Below are positions 1 through 7,937 of a DNA stretch of 30,881 nt, piece after piece. Source of the DNA: Lachnospiraceae bacterium (GTDB lineage Bacteria > Bacillota > Clostridia > Lachnospirales > Lachnospiraceae); assembly GCA_019421365.1 (NCBI GenBank), contig JAHZFJ010000009.1, forward strand, positions 122,461 to 153,341, given 5' to 3'. The number at the start of each line of letters is the position of its first letter. The first letter of the stretch is position 1. A model generated the notes under the pieces. That model was not told the origin of the DNA and searched no databases. It saw nothing but the letters and a program-made list of their open reading frames with translations. Position numbers and translations under genes: made by a program.

Positions 1-450
1 AACTTAATTGCTAAAATGAAATTAATACCTGTTCATGATTTAATTCAGAACCAAAGCTTACTTTTAATTGATGATTCCATTGTTCGTGGGACACAACTTA
101 GAGAAACAACCGAGTTCTTATATCAGAGTGGCGCAAAGGAAGTCCATATACGACCTGCTTGCCCTCCTCTTCTATACGGATGTAAATATCTTAACTTCTC
201 TCGTTCTACTTCAGAAATGGATTTAATTACACGTAGGGTTATAGCTAAGAACGAAGGCGATAACGTAGACAAGAAAACACTTGAAGAATATTCGAATCCA
301 GAATCGGATCGTTACCAAGCTATGTTAGAAGAAATACGTAGTCAGCTTAACTTTACTTCTCTAAGGTATCATCGTCTTGACGATATGATTGAATCAGTTG
401 GTATTGATCCATGTAAGTTATGTACTTATTGTTGGAACGGGAAAGAATAA
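1..450 (+). CDS. purF: Amidophosphoribosyltransferase, C-terminal part (5' end outside window)
   Basis: This is the C-terminal ~149 residues of the first committed enzyme of de novo purine synthesis, which makes 5-phosphoribosylamine from PRPP and glutamine in the cytoplasm. The frame is open from base 1, so the glutaminase half lies upstream. Visible is the PRPP-binding loop (LLLIDDSIVRGT), followed by the family pattern GAKEVHIRPACPP. The C terminus has a cysteine cluster (DPCKLCTYC) where the Bacillus-type enzyme carries Fe-S ligands, so an Fe-S form is likely; that last point is inference from alignment by eye. The next gene, bioY, starts 147 bp downstream after a strong palindrome and its own promoter, so it is probably a separate transcript. 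Confidence 0.92.
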   Translation, partial: NLIAKMKLIPVHDLIQNQSLLLIDDSIVRGTQLRETTEFLYQSGAKEVHIRPACPPLLYGCKYLNFSRSTSEMDLITRRVIAKNEGDNVDKKTLEEYSNPESDRYQAMLEEIRSQLNFTSLRYHRLDDMIESVGIDPCKLCTYCWNGKE

Positions 451-482
451 CGTTAAAATAATATAAAGAGAATGCTACATCA

Positions 483-525
483 AAGCATTTGTCAACCAGT
501 TCTATATTTAGGTTGACAAATGCTT
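483..525 (+). promoter_or_regulatory. Palindrome: purF terminator-like hairpin containing a BirA-type operator
   Basis: Perfect 15-bp arms (483-497 and 511-525) surround a 13-nt loop. The arms would form a stable hairpin 33 nt after the purF stop, but no good T-tract follows. The inner nine bases of the arms are TTGTCAACC and GGTTGACAA, 13 bp apart, which matches the Gram-positive BirA operator pattern (TTGTTAACC, spacer, GGTTAACAA) with one change per half. The right arm also supplies the bioY -35 box. It may serve as terminator, operator or both. Confidence 0.6.
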
Positions 526-541
526 GTTTGCGTTATATACT
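513..541 (+). promoter_or_regulatory. bioY promoter (TTGACA, 17 bp, TATACT)
   Basis: A -35 box TTGACA at 513-518 and a -10 box TATACT at 536-541 are separated by exactly 17 bp, close to the sigma-A optimum. The -35 box lies inside the right half of the first BirA-like palindrome, and the expected start site (~548) falls in the left half of the second. Occupancy of either site should block RNA polymerase. Confidence 0.75.
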
Positions 542-542
542 A

Positions 543-573
543 TTGTAAACTTATATATATTAACGGTTAACAA
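543..573 (+). promoter_or_regulatory. Second BirA-type operator in front of bioY
   Basis: TTGTAAACT (543-551) and GGTTAACAA (565-573) form an inverted pair with a 13-bp spacer, the same geometry as the palindrome at 489-519, centred 54 bp downstream of it. The right half is an exact match to the Gram-positive biotin repressor consensus and the left half has two changes. Its position over the transcription start supports biotin-dependent repression of bioY. BirA regulation of bioY is well established in other Firmicutes; here it is inferred. Confidence 0.7.
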
Positions 574-597
574 TTAAGAATATGGAGGTTACATTCG

Positions 598-1143
598 ATG
601 AGTATGAAAACTAAAGTTTTAACTATAAGTGCGATGTTTGTCGCTCTTACTGCGATTTGTTCACAGATACAGATTCCACTTCCAATGGTTCCAATAAATC
701 TTGCTTTGTTTGCTATCTATCTCACGGGAACTATACTTGGTCCTAAGTACGGTACAATATCAATCCTTACATACGTATTATTAGGTGGAATTGGAGCTCC
801 GGTTTTTGCAGGATTTGCAGGTGGTTTTGGTAAAATCACAGGACCCACAGGTGGTTATATAATCGGATATGTATTAGCTACATTTATTGTAGGACTTATA
901 ACTAAGAAGTTCGGTTATAACTGGTGGAAACTTGTAATCGCAATGGTTGTTGGTTTAACTGCTTGTTATATTGTAGGAACAGCATGGTTTATGTACATAA
1001 CAGATAATTCACTAGTAGCATCTCTGACATATTGTGTTATTCCTTTCTTACCAGGGGATGTAGTTAAAATCAGTCTAGCGACAGCATTAACTATTCGATT
1101 ACGAAAATCATTACCTGATTTAATGCGTGCAGAGGCCATTTAA
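598..1143 (+). CDS. bioY: Biotin transporter BioY (ECF substrate-binding component)
   Basis: A 181-residue hydrophobic protein with about six membrane segments. It shows the BioY pattern: an N-terminal helix, then QIQIPLPMVPINL, LGPKYGTISILTYVLLGGIGAPVF and a glycine-rich loop (GGFGKITGPTGGYIIGY). BioY binds biotin in the membrane and normally pairs with a shared ECF energising module (EcfA, EcfA', EcfT), none of which is in this window, so it probably uses modules encoded elsewhere. The ATG is preceded by ATGGAGG at a good distance. Two BirA-type operators bracket its promoter, so expression should rise when biotin is scarce. No biotin synthesis gene is adjacent, which fits a salvage role. 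Confidence 0.93.
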   Translation: MSMKTKVLTISAMFVALTAICSQIQIPLPMVPINLALFAIYLTGTILGPKYGTISILTYVLLGGIGAPVFAGFAGGFGKITGPTGGYIIGYVLATFIVGLITKKFGYNWWKLVIAMVVGLTACYIVGTAWFMYITDNSLVASLTYCVIPFLPGDVVKISLATALTIRLRKSLPDLMRAEAI

Positions 1144-1214
1144 TGTATACTCTTTCATTTTGATATAAAATCCGCACAGGAATGGTATTCGATTTGTAAA
1201 AAATAAGAATAAAC

Positions 1215-1243
1215 TTGTATTTCAACCATATTAGAGATACAAT
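1215..1243 (+). promoter_or_regulatory. Candidate promoter of the 72-residue membrane protein gene
   Basis: TTGTAT (1215-1220) and TACAAT (1238-1243) have 17-bp spacing and lie 43 bp upstream of the start codon. No terminator is evident after bioY, so read-through is also possible. Confidence 0.45.
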
Positions 1244-1285
1244 ACTTATATATATCAAATCGTAATATAAAATGGAGGTGACATT

Positions 1286-1504
1286 ATGAAACAATATATT
1301 ACTGAATTCATAAATCGTTCATGGACTAAAGAAGAAAAATTCCTCGTTGTTCTCTCTGCCGCATTAGTGGGGATCATAGCTGGCTTTATCTTCTCACCAA
1401 TCCAAAGAGGAATCAGCTTATTTAGTCACAATGGTTCAAATAATTCCAACAATGGAAACCCTCAGAATCCTATTATCGAAGAAGAAGTATGTGAAGAAGA
1501 ATAG
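1286..1504 (+). CDS. Small single-span membrane protein, function unknown
   Basis: A 72-residue protein I do not recognise. An N-terminal charged stretch (NRSWTKEEKF) is followed by one hydrophobic helix at about residues 20-40 (LVVLSAALVGIIAGFIFSPI), then an Asn/Ser/Gly-rich linker and an acidic tail ending EEEVCEEE. A strong ribosome binding site (TGGAGGTGAC) and a terminator just after the stop support it as a real gene. It most likely sits in the cytoplasmic membrane with the acidic tail on one face. It is followed by a convergent gene with a shared terminator. Function cannot be inferred from sequence. Confidence 0.75.
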   Translation: MKQYITEFINRSWTKEEKFLVVLSAALVGIIAGFIFSPIQRGISLFSHNGSNNSNNGNPQNPIIEEEVCEEE

Positions 1505-1517
1505 AATACTACTTATT

Positions 1518-1546
1518 AAAGGACTGTTATCTATAAACAGTCCTTT
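1518..1546. terminator. Bidirectional terminator between convergent genes
   Basis: AAAGGACTGTT (1518-1528) and AACAGTCCTTT (1536-1546) form a perfect 11-bp stem with a 7-nt loop. TTTGTTTT follows on the plus strand, and the minus strand carries A/T-rich sequence. It ends the small membrane protein gene from one side and the deacetylase gene from the other. Confidence 0.85.
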
Positions 1547-1557
1547 GTTTTACTATC

Positions 1558-2403
1558 CTATATCGTCAATTCACTAAATCTCTTCACTACAATTGGACCA
1601 TTGATTCCTTCAAAATACAAATCGATCCCACTTGTATTAATGATTGTAGAACCATCTGCATAGTATTTTGCTTGTTTGAATGCATTGCAGTAAGCAATGA
1701 TGTCGCTATTGGTAGCTACCCAAATATCAGATAAATATGGTTGCATATATATTAGCAGGTTCTCAATTGTTTCCCAGTCATTATTCCTAGCAAACTCGTA
1801 ACTATGTCCCCAGATATAAAACAATCTTAATCGTCTATAGATATCTTCTTCCTCACAGAATTTCTTCGCCAATTCCATAAGTTTATCATCATTATGATGA
1901 CATGTTGGATTCCATTCAAGTGGATTGGTAGGGAGCTCAAACTGATGTGTTGAATTCACTGTTCTTGCATATTGAATACCGCACATCTCTAATACTGTCT
2001 TAACGGTATCATTGTATGTACCATACGGGTATGCAAAGCCATTTACTATATAACCTGTTAAATCTTCAAGATTCTTTCTATCGTTAATTACCTCATAAGC
2101 CATCACGCTAGTATCCAAACCCTGAAGTGATGGATGTGTAACTGTATGAGAAGCAACTTCGTGACCTTTATATAATTGTTTCACTTCTTCAGTTGTTATA
2201 GTTGAATTCTCCTGCTTAACACCATTTATATTCTCAACCTCTTCTCTACCTAGCTCTCCTGAATTAAGATTAAAAGTTCCCTTTACATGATATGTATTAA
2301 ATAGTTCTACTAATTTACGATCATGAACTAATCCATCATCATAACTGAATGTTACTGCTTTACGCTTTCCCTCCGGAAAGAGTAGATTCCATTTTGTTCC
2401 CAT
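1558..2403 (-). CDS. Polysaccharide deacetylase (NodB-type) family protein
   Basis: A 281-residue NodB-homology hydrolase. Near the N terminus it has VTFSYDDG with the paired aspartates at residues 22-23, and later SHTVTH with the two metal-binding histidines at about 86 and 90; this Asp-His-His arrangement is the usual zinc site of carbohydrate esterase family 4. FAYPYGTYND carries the later family motif. There is no signal peptide or membrane anchor, so unlike cell-wall deacetylases it appears cytoplasmic, which is a known subgroup of unclear substrate. The ATG follows CAGGAGGTACATA. The substrate (an N-acetyl sugar or another amide) is not identifiable. Confidence 0.85.
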   Translation of the reverse strand: MGTKWNLLFPEGKRKAVTFSYDDGLVHDRKLVELFNTYHVKGTFNLNSGELGREEVENINGVKQENSTITTEEVKQLYKGHEVASHTVTHPSLQGLDTSVMAYEVINDRKNLEDLTGYIVNGFAYPYGTYNDTVKTVLEMCGIQYARTVNSTHQFELPTNPLEWNPTCHHNDDKLMELAKKFCEEEDIYRRLRLFYIWGHSYEFARNNDWETIENLLIYMQPYLSDIWVATNSDIIAYCNAFKQAKYYADGSTIINTSGIDLYFEGINGPIVVKRFSELTI

Positions 2404-2424
2404 TATGTACCTCCTGAATTATAA

Positions 2425-2453
2425 AGTATATCTAACTGGTTACGTTATCTTAA
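2425..2453 (-). promoter_or_regulatory. Candidate promoter of the deacetylase gene
   Basis: On the minus strand, TTAAGA and TATACT are separated by 17 bp and lie just upstream of the ribosome binding site. The rest of 2404-2627 shows only an imperfect AT-rich hairpin (2517-2561) that may end the hydrolase transcript. Confidence 0.45.
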
Positions 2454-2516
2454 TATTATTACATCAATAAAAGGGTAATTAACTAGATAACGAAACCATG
2501 CAAATCAATATAATTA

Positions 2517-2561
2517 ATATAGCACTTTATAAGAATATTGAGAAGAACAATATTGCTATAT
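2517..2561 (-). terminator. Weak AT-rich hairpin after the nicotinamidase-like gene
   Basis: Nested arms ATATAGC/GCTATAT and AATATTG/CAATATT around a short loop, with an unpaired bulge on one side. It sits 67 nt beyond the stop of the upstream hydrolase gene. The stem is AT-rich and the tail poor, so this is a tentative terminator. Confidence 0.3.
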
Positions 2562-2627
2562 CATAACCTCTGAATATAAGTTTATATCACTCAATACTTT
2601 TTCATACTTCTTTATGGTAACCAACAT

Positions 2628-3158
2628 CTATCTATTAATGACTTTAACTTGCAATCCTTCCATTACATCAAGAGTTTTTTGATTCAAGGAAGGATCAAAA
2701 CTAGCCGTTAACGATGCATCAACAATAATTGTTGCATCCTGATAATACGTCTGAAAGATGACAGCATTACTTAGCACACAAATATTAGATACTAATCCAA
2801 CTAACTCAACCTCTTCAACCGACTTAGGTAACTTATTGGCTACTTCATGTGTAATAGAAAGTCCAAATGATTCTTTGTCAAACCCTTGTGCACCAACTTC
2901 ATCTAATGCTACTTTGGTTTCGCCATAAACTTCCCATCCATTGGTATCTTTTACACAGTGTTCTACCGGAAGATTTCTTCCTTCGCGTGTTTGTAGGTAA
3001 TCCTCTGTATGCGTGTCTCTTGTAAAGAATACATTGCCTTCTCCGTATTCTCTTATCTTTTTTGCAATTGCTTCATCCAGTTTTTCAGCACCTTCAAAAC
3101 CTAATGCTCCGTTTACAAAATCATTCTGATAATCAACAACAACTAAAATCTTCTTCAT
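2628..3158 (-). CDS. Isochorismatase-fold cysteine hydrolase, nicotinamidase-like
   Basis: A 176-residue alpha/beta hydrolase of the cysteine hydrolase family. The catalytic triad is visible: Asp9 in VVVDYQNDFV, Lys95 in FDKESFG, and Cys127 in GLVSNICVLSNA. A metal site typical of nicotinamidases is suggested by RDTH (Asp48, His50) and the PVEHC segment (His67). Nicotinamidase (PncA) turns nicotinamide into nicotinate for NAD salvage; the closeness of the motifs favours that activity but does not prove it. I start at the ATG at 3158 because AAAGGAAG lies 7 bases before it. An ATG 18 bp further upstream overlaps that Shine-Dalgarno site. A single gene with its own upstream region. Confidence 0.85.
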   Translation of the reverse strand: MKKILVVVDYQNDFVNGALGFEGAEKLDEAIAKKIREYGEGNVFFTRDTHTEDYLQTREGRNLPVEHCVKDTNGWEVYGETKVALDEVGAQGFDKESFGLSITHEVANKLPKSVEEVELVGLVSNICVLSNAVIFQTYYQDATIIVDASLTASFDPSLNQKTLDVMEGLQVKVINR

Positions 3159-3338
3159 ACTTATACTTCCTTTCATATTATTCGATTTATTAGGATTCGG
3201 GTGTCAAAAGCCCGTTTATATTTCAATTCGTCAATTTACACATTTTACAAATCTATACGTGATACAAACTAATTTCTTATCTGTTTTTTAATGTACAATA
3301 TTGTATCATAATTGATTTAATATAACTAGCTATAATTT

Positions 3339-4538
3339 TCATATATTTCTACATTCAAATAGCCCTGTCTCCTTATGTATTAAGAAAGCGCCTTCCTTAT
3401 CTATACGCTCACGAATCATCTTCATTAGTACATCTCCTGATCTTCCAAGTATCACTGGTGCATTGCCTGGGAAAGAATATACATAATCCCAGATAACCCT
3501 TGCGTTATCAACAATAAGATCGCAATCATAGTCAAATCGTTCTACGTGATAGAACAATTTACTTAACTGACTTTCACCATTCTGCAACGAAAAACGATTT
3601 ACGCATAATTCTAGTGTATTATCGATTGTATTGTCATATTCCATTACAAGATCCATTATTTCTCTCATATGCCCATTTCCTATAGTAGAACAAATCAAAT
3701 AGCCATCCTTTTTCAATGCTTTCTTCAATCTTAATAGACATTCTTCTCTTCGTTCTAGATGATATAGCATGTGATTTGCTATTATAACATCAAATTCCAT
3801 ATCATCAAGCTGTAGGTCATTACCATCCTCTTGTCTGTAATGTATCTGTATATTCTTTTCTATTAATTCATCTTTGTACTTGTTAAGACTGGCTTTAACA
3901 CTTATAAGCATTCCTTCTGAGTAATCAGATAAGTATATCTCCAAGTTAGAAGGTAAACGTCTTATATTCGTCTCCCATAATAGACCATTCCCACAACCTA
4001 TCTCAAGTATATTCATGCCTTCTTCGATATGTAGATGATCAAAAACCCATTCCATCCAGTTTACTGTACTGGTATTATACTGGTGAATGGTTATTCTTCG
4101 ATTTAGATTAGCAGTCGTAGCATACTGATTTTCGATTTTCTTATCATCTGACAATAGATTTAGTAGGGTAATTAAGTTATCCCAATCCTCTGTTTCATTG
4201 CAACTTTCAGCGACTTCTACTGCGTCAATTAACCGATCAATTTCTACCCTCTTCTTCTTTAGTAATTCTTTCTGATTCTCCAATGATTGTTTCATTACCG
4301 AATAATCTTGTAGATCGTTCTCTATAAGTTCTTTGATTTGTTCTAAAGAAAAGCCAAGAAATTTAAACATTAAGATTCTCTGTAGTGTTTCAAATGAAGC
4401 CGTATCATAATATCGATATCCGCCTGAAGAATAATCAACCGGTTGTAATAATCCTTTTGAATCATAGTAACGAATTGTTCTACTAGAAACCCCTGAAATC
4501 TTAGCTATTTCGCCTGCTGTATAGTAATTTTTCTCCAT
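3339..4538 (-). CDS. MerR-family regulator fused to a SAM-dependent methyltransferase
   Basis: A 399-residue two-domain protein. Residues 1-110 are a MerR DNA-binding region: winged helix with YTAGEIAKISGVSSRTIRYYDSKGL, then SGGYRYYD, LGFSLEQIKEL and a dimerising coiled coil (about 85-110). Residues ~150-300 are a class I methyltransferase with motif I ILEIGCGNG (177-185), an acidic residue after the next strand (YLSDYSEGM) and IIANHMLYHL as the later motif. The C-terminal ~100 residues are not recognisable to me. Such fusions occur in clostridia and may sense or modify a small molecule while controlling transcription. The ATG follows AGGGGG nine bases upstream. No target gene is adjacent in a divergent arrangement, so its regulon is unknown. 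Confidence 0.85.
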   Translation of the reverse strand: MEKNYYTAGEIAKISGVSSRTIRYYDSKGLLQPVDYSSGGYRYYDTASFETLQRILMFKFLGFSLEQIKELIENDLQDYSVMKQSLENQKELLKKKRVEIDRLIDAVEVAESCNETEDWDNLITLLNLLSDDKKIENQYATTANLNRRITIHQYNTSTVNWMEWVFDHLHIEEGMNILEIGCGNGLLWETNIRRLPSNLEIYLSDYSEGMLISVKASLNKYKDELIEKNIQIHYRQEDGNDLQLDDMEFDVIIANHMLYHLERREECLLRLKKALKKDGYLICSTIGNGHMREIMDLVMEYDNTIDNTLELCVNRFSLQNGESQLSKLFYHVERFDYDCDLIVDNARVIWDYVYSFPGNAPVILGRSGDVLMKMIRERIDKEGAFLIHKETGLFECRNI

Positions 4539-4716
4539 AACCTATCGCCCCCTAAGTCATTATATAAATCATCTCATATTCATAACTTATAACTTACAAG
4601 TTAACCTTATAATGATTCTTTTTATTAATGATGTTCTTTCTATTTATTATCGTTTCCATTATAAGGGTTTACGCTACGTAAAGGTCAATATAAAATTACA
4701 AATAATTATTTAAAAG

Positions 4717-4757
4717 GAAAACTATCAAATTGTCATAATTACAAGTTGATAGTTTTC
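4717..4757 (-). terminator. Terminator of topB
   Basis: A 12-bp perfect stem (4717-4728 with 4746-4757), extended by three more pairs after one mismatch, lies 14 nt beyond the topB stop. The minus-strand transcript continues with CCTTTTAAATAA, a reasonable U-rich tail. Confidence 0.8.
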
Positions 4758-4770
4758 ATGTTTGTCTAAA

Positions 4771-7017
4771 TTATAATTTTAATTTAGCAAAGGCATCTGC
4801 AAAGGCATTGTTCACAGGTTCGTTCGCTTCTTTTTGTTGCTTCTTCAGATAATTTGCTACATCTTTTTTCGATACGCCTGCACCTTCCTTCTTACGTCGC
4901 TCCTCAAATGCAGATAATTTCTCCTTATGCCCACATTGGCATGTAAATACCTGTGCATCATCTTTGCCGCACAATTCCATCTTCTTATGACAAACTGGAC
5001 ATCTAGCATTACTTACCCTTGCAATCGTTTCTCGATGGCCACATTCACGGTCTTGACATACCAACATACGGCTATTCTTACCTTTAACTGATAACATACG
5101 TTTTCCGCAAGCAGGACATTTTGAATTCGTTAAATTATCATGGCGATACGTACCAGCGCCACCTTTAATTTCACTTACTATCTCTGTAGAATATGCGCGG
5201 ATTTCCTTCATGAACTCCTCTTTTTTCAATGTTCCTTTCGCAATCTTTCCTAATTTCATCTCCCAATCTGCTGTCAGCTCTGGTTGACATAATTCTGAAG
5301 GAACTAACTCAAGTAATTGTTTTGCCTTAGAAGTTACGAAGATCTCTTTTCCACGTTTCTCAATTAAGAAATTAGAGAACAGCTTATCAATAATATCTGC
5401 TCTTGTTGCCACCGTACCAAGACCGCCAGTTTCACCTAGGGTCTTCGCTGCTTCCTTATCATAATGTTCCATGAATTTAACAGGGTTCTCCATAGCTGAT
5501 AATAAAGTAGCTTCGTTAAATTGTGCTGGTGGTTTTGTCTTGCCTTCAGTTATAGAAACAGAGACTTTATTGATATTATCTCCAGGCTGAAGTTTTTTCA
5601 TCTCATCACTCATAGGGATAAATTGTTCTTTCATATGATTTCGTAAACCTTCATCATTATCATCGTCGAAATCATCTTCACTTGATAATCCATTTTCTAG
5701 ATCAGAGGAGTAAACTTCTTTAAATCCCAGTTTGGTTACAACCTTTGCTTTAGCTATGAAAGTCTCGCCGCCATACTCGACTTCTATGTTTGTCTGGTCA
5801 TATTCAAATGGAGGATATAAAACAGCTAAAAATCTACGAACAACTAAATCATAGATTTTACGTTCATCATTGGTCATATGATCAAGATTAACATATTGTT
5901 CTGTCGGGATAATGGCATGGTGATCAGAAACTTTATTATTATTAACATAACTTGGATTGCCTTTAATTACTGAATTAACCAAACGACCTGCCAATTTCTT
6001 ATATGGACCAACCGCACAAGCGCATAATCGTTCAGAAATAGTAGGTACTACATCTGTAGTGATGTATCTTGAATCTGTTCTAGGATATGTCAAAACCTTA
6101 TGATTTTCATATAGGCGTTGCATGATATTCAAAGTCTCTTTTGCTGAGAAGTTAAATCTCTTATTAGCATCTCTTTGGAGTTCAGTTAGATCATATAATG
6201 CTGGAGAATAGCTTTTCTTAGCTGTTTTCTTTACTTGAGTAACTTTTGCTTTGCCATCACCTGAATGTAACTTTTGGTACAAATCATTGATTCTACTCTT
6301 GTCGAATGTGGTATTACTATGTGTTTTTCCGTCAATCCACGTAAAAGTAAATCCCATACTCTTTGCTTGCAAACCATAATATGGCTTTGGTACAAACTTT
6401 CGTATCTCTTCTTCACGTTTTGCAATCATTGCTAATGTTGGTGTTTGAACACGACCGCATGATAACTGTGCATTATACTTACATGTTAATGCACGAGTTG
6501 CATTCATACCTACTAACCAGTCAGATTCTGCTCTTGCAACAGCAGCTGCATATAGATTATCATATTCTTTACCATCTTTCAGATGTGAAAAGCCATCTTT
6601 AATTGCCTTATCAGTAACAGATGAAATCCATAGACGTTTAATAGGTTTTCTACATCCAGATTTTTCAACTATCCATCTTGCAACTAGTTCGCCTTCTCTT
6701 CCGGCATCTGTTGCTATTATAATATCACTAACGTCTTTACGATTTAACTGAGCCTTAACTGCATTAAATTGTTTTGCTGTTTGTTTAATTACTACTAGTT
6801 CCATTCGAGGAGGTAACATTGGGAGATGTTCAAGCTTCCATTCTTTGTACTCATCTTTATACTTTTCAGGATCAGCAAGTGTTACAAGATGACCAAGTCC
6901 CCAAGTTATTATATATTTACTACCTTCTATAGCACCGTTTATCTTTTGATTGCATTTTAGTACTCTTGCAATATCTCTGGCTACAGATGGCTTTTCTGCT
7001 ATTACAACTGTCTTCAT
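4771..7017 (-). CDS. topB: DNA topoisomerase III (type IA)
   Basis: A 748-residue type IA topoisomerase that relaxes and decatenates DNA through a transient 5'-phosphotyrosine link. The TOPRIM domain opens the protein (VVIAEKPSVARDIA with Glu8; IATDAGREGE with Asp104). The active-site tyrosine is Tyr311 in LTYPRTDSRY. ARAESDWLVGMNATRALT and LSCGRVQTPTLAM are typical TopB segments. The C terminus adds zinc-ribbon-like modules: CPACGK with a distal CQDRECG, then CPVCHKK with CQCG. An acidic insertion (DLENGLSSEDDFDDDNDEG) sits near residue 445. The start follows AAAGGAC. The leader contains a Fur-box-like palindrome just after the predicted transcription start, which is unusual for this gene. 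A terminator follows directly. Confidence 0.95.
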   Translation of the reverse strand: MKTVVIAEKPSVARDIARVLKCNQKINGAIEGSKYIITWGLGHLVTLADPEKYKDEYKEWKLEHLPMLPPRMELVVIKQTAKQFNAVKAQLNRKDVSDIIIATDAGREGELVARWIVEKSGCRKPIKRLWISSVTDKAIKDGFSHLKDGKEYDNLYAAAVARAESDWLVGMNATRALTCKYNAQLSCGRVQTPTLAMIAKREEEIRKFVPKPYYGLQAKSMGFTFTWIDGKTHSNTTFDKSRINDLYQKLHSGDGKAKVTQVKKTAKKSYSPALYDLTELQRDANKRFNFSAKETLNIMQRLYENHKVLTYPRTDSRYITTDVVPTISERLCACAVGPYKKLAGRLVNSVIKGNPSYVNNNKVSDHHAIIPTEQYVNLDHMTNDERKIYDLVVRRFLAVLYPPFEYDQTNIEVEYGGETFIAKAKVVTKLGFKEVYSSDLENGLSSEDDFDDDNDEGLRNHMKEQFIPMSDEMKKLQPGDNINKVSVSITEGKTKPPAQFNEATLLSAMENPVKFMEHYDKEAAKTLGETGGLGTVATRADIIDKLFSNFLIEKRGKEIFVTSKAKQLLELVPSELCQPELTADWEMKLGKIAKGTLKKEEFMKEIRAYSTEIVSEIKGGAGTYRHDNLTNSKCPACGKRMLSVKGKNSRMLVCQDRECGHRETIARVSNARCPVCHKKMELCGKDDAQVFTCQCGHKEKLSAFEERRKKEGAGVSKKDVANYLKKQQKEANEPVNNAFADAFAKLKL

Positions 7018-7099
7018 TTTTCTTATTAGTCCTTTCGCCTTGTTGTATTAATCTTTTAAAACTATTTCACTAACACAATGTGCATTCGTATTGTTAAAC

Positions 7100-7114
7100 G
7101 AATGATAATCATTC
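7100..7114. promoter_or_regulatory. Fur-box-like palindrome in the topB leader
   Basis: GAATGATAATCATTC is a perfect 7-1-7 palindrome whose central 13 bases equal the core of the classical Fur box. An overlapping inverted pair, CATTCGT (7083-7089) and ACGAATG (7098-7104), extends the structure. It begins about 3 bases downstream of the predicted topB start site. Binding by Fur or a relative such as PerR or Zur is possible; the regulator is inferred. Confidence 0.5.
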
Positions 7115-7123
7115 TGCACCTGC

Positions 7124-7132
7124 ATTATACCA
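7124..7132 (-). promoter_or_regulatory. Extended -10 promoter of topB
   Basis: The minus strand reads TGGTATAAT, a perfect TATAAT with the TGn extension. No convincing -35 box is present at 17 bp, which is normal for extended -10 promoters. The expected start is near 7117. Confidence 0.55.
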
Positions 7133-7217
7133 TGAAAAGCAACAAGACGGTGAAATTATTTTCTTTTTCTACTGTAGTTACCTTATCCGTTTTTCTTTGT
7201 TCTTTATTCGTCTATGA

Positions 7218-7775
7218 TCAAAGTTTCTTTAGTAATTCAACAACCTTCTCTGCATGTATCACCGCCTTTTCTTTCATCTTAGTTAGCTTTTCAGCATCGT
7301 TACGATCATGATAAGAAACTCCACCTGTGTAAACAAAACCAGCGAATTCTATACCGCAAAGATTACAGGTAGCCTTGATTGACGGGAGGAAGTCCTCGAT
7401 GGGATAATGATGCTTACCTTCATAGCTGTACATAAATTCCTGAGCTCCCGTAGTGAAAGATGCAACCAGCTTTTTGCCCTTAAGTTTGTCACCTGTTGGA
7501 CCATGAGAGAATCCACGCTGTAAGGTCTGCTCTAACCATTTGCTTAAAAGAGATGGCATTGAATACCAGAAAATCGGGAATTGAAGTACTATGACATCTG
7601 CCCTTCCCAGCCTTTTCTGTTCCGTTTTTACATCAATTTTATAATTCGGGTAAAGTTTATCCAGATATGCATATTCTGCTTCCGGTATCTTATTGGTAAG
7701 TTCTTCAAGAATGGTTTTGTTTGCAACGGAATCATTCAGATCCGTGTGCCCAGAAATTACTAATACTCTTTTCAT
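7218..7775 (-). CDS. Flavodoxin_2-family NAD(P)H oxidoreductase
   Basis: A 185-residue flavoprotein of the NAD(P)H:quinone reductase / MdaB-like family. It has the N-terminal flavin-binding strand and loop (VLVISGHTDLNDSVANK), the central motif LQFPIFWYSMPSLLSKWLEQ that contacts the isoalloxazine ring, and FTTGAQEF with a later GYTGG-like VYTGGVSYHD. These enzymes transfer two electrons from NAD(P)H to quinones or other acceptors in the cytosol. The ATG follows GCAAGGAGACAGACA. It lies 200 bp upstream of topB on the same strand, but topB has its own promoter. The substrate is unknown; a role in electrophile or redox stress is plausible. Confidence 0.87.
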   Translation of the reverse strand: MKRVLVISGHTDLNDSVANKTILEELTNKIPEAEYAYLDKLYPNYKIDVKTEQKRLGRADVIVLQFPIFWYSMPSLLSKWLEQTLQRGFSHGPTGDKLKGKKLVASFTTGAQEFMYSYEGKHHYPIEDFLPSIKATCNLCGIEFAGFVYTGGVSYHDRNDAEKLTKMKEKAVIHAEKVVELLKKL

Positions 7776-7937
7776 TGTCTGTCTCCTTGCTTTTATGTTG
7801 ATATTATAATCCCAGCTCTGCTACTAGGCTTACAAATCAGATTCACATATCTTTATTATACTATGCCTGTGCAGTCTCGATGCTTCTATTATCTCACATA
7901 GTACGAGGAGCGCTTAAAAGCAAGTGTAATTAATAAC

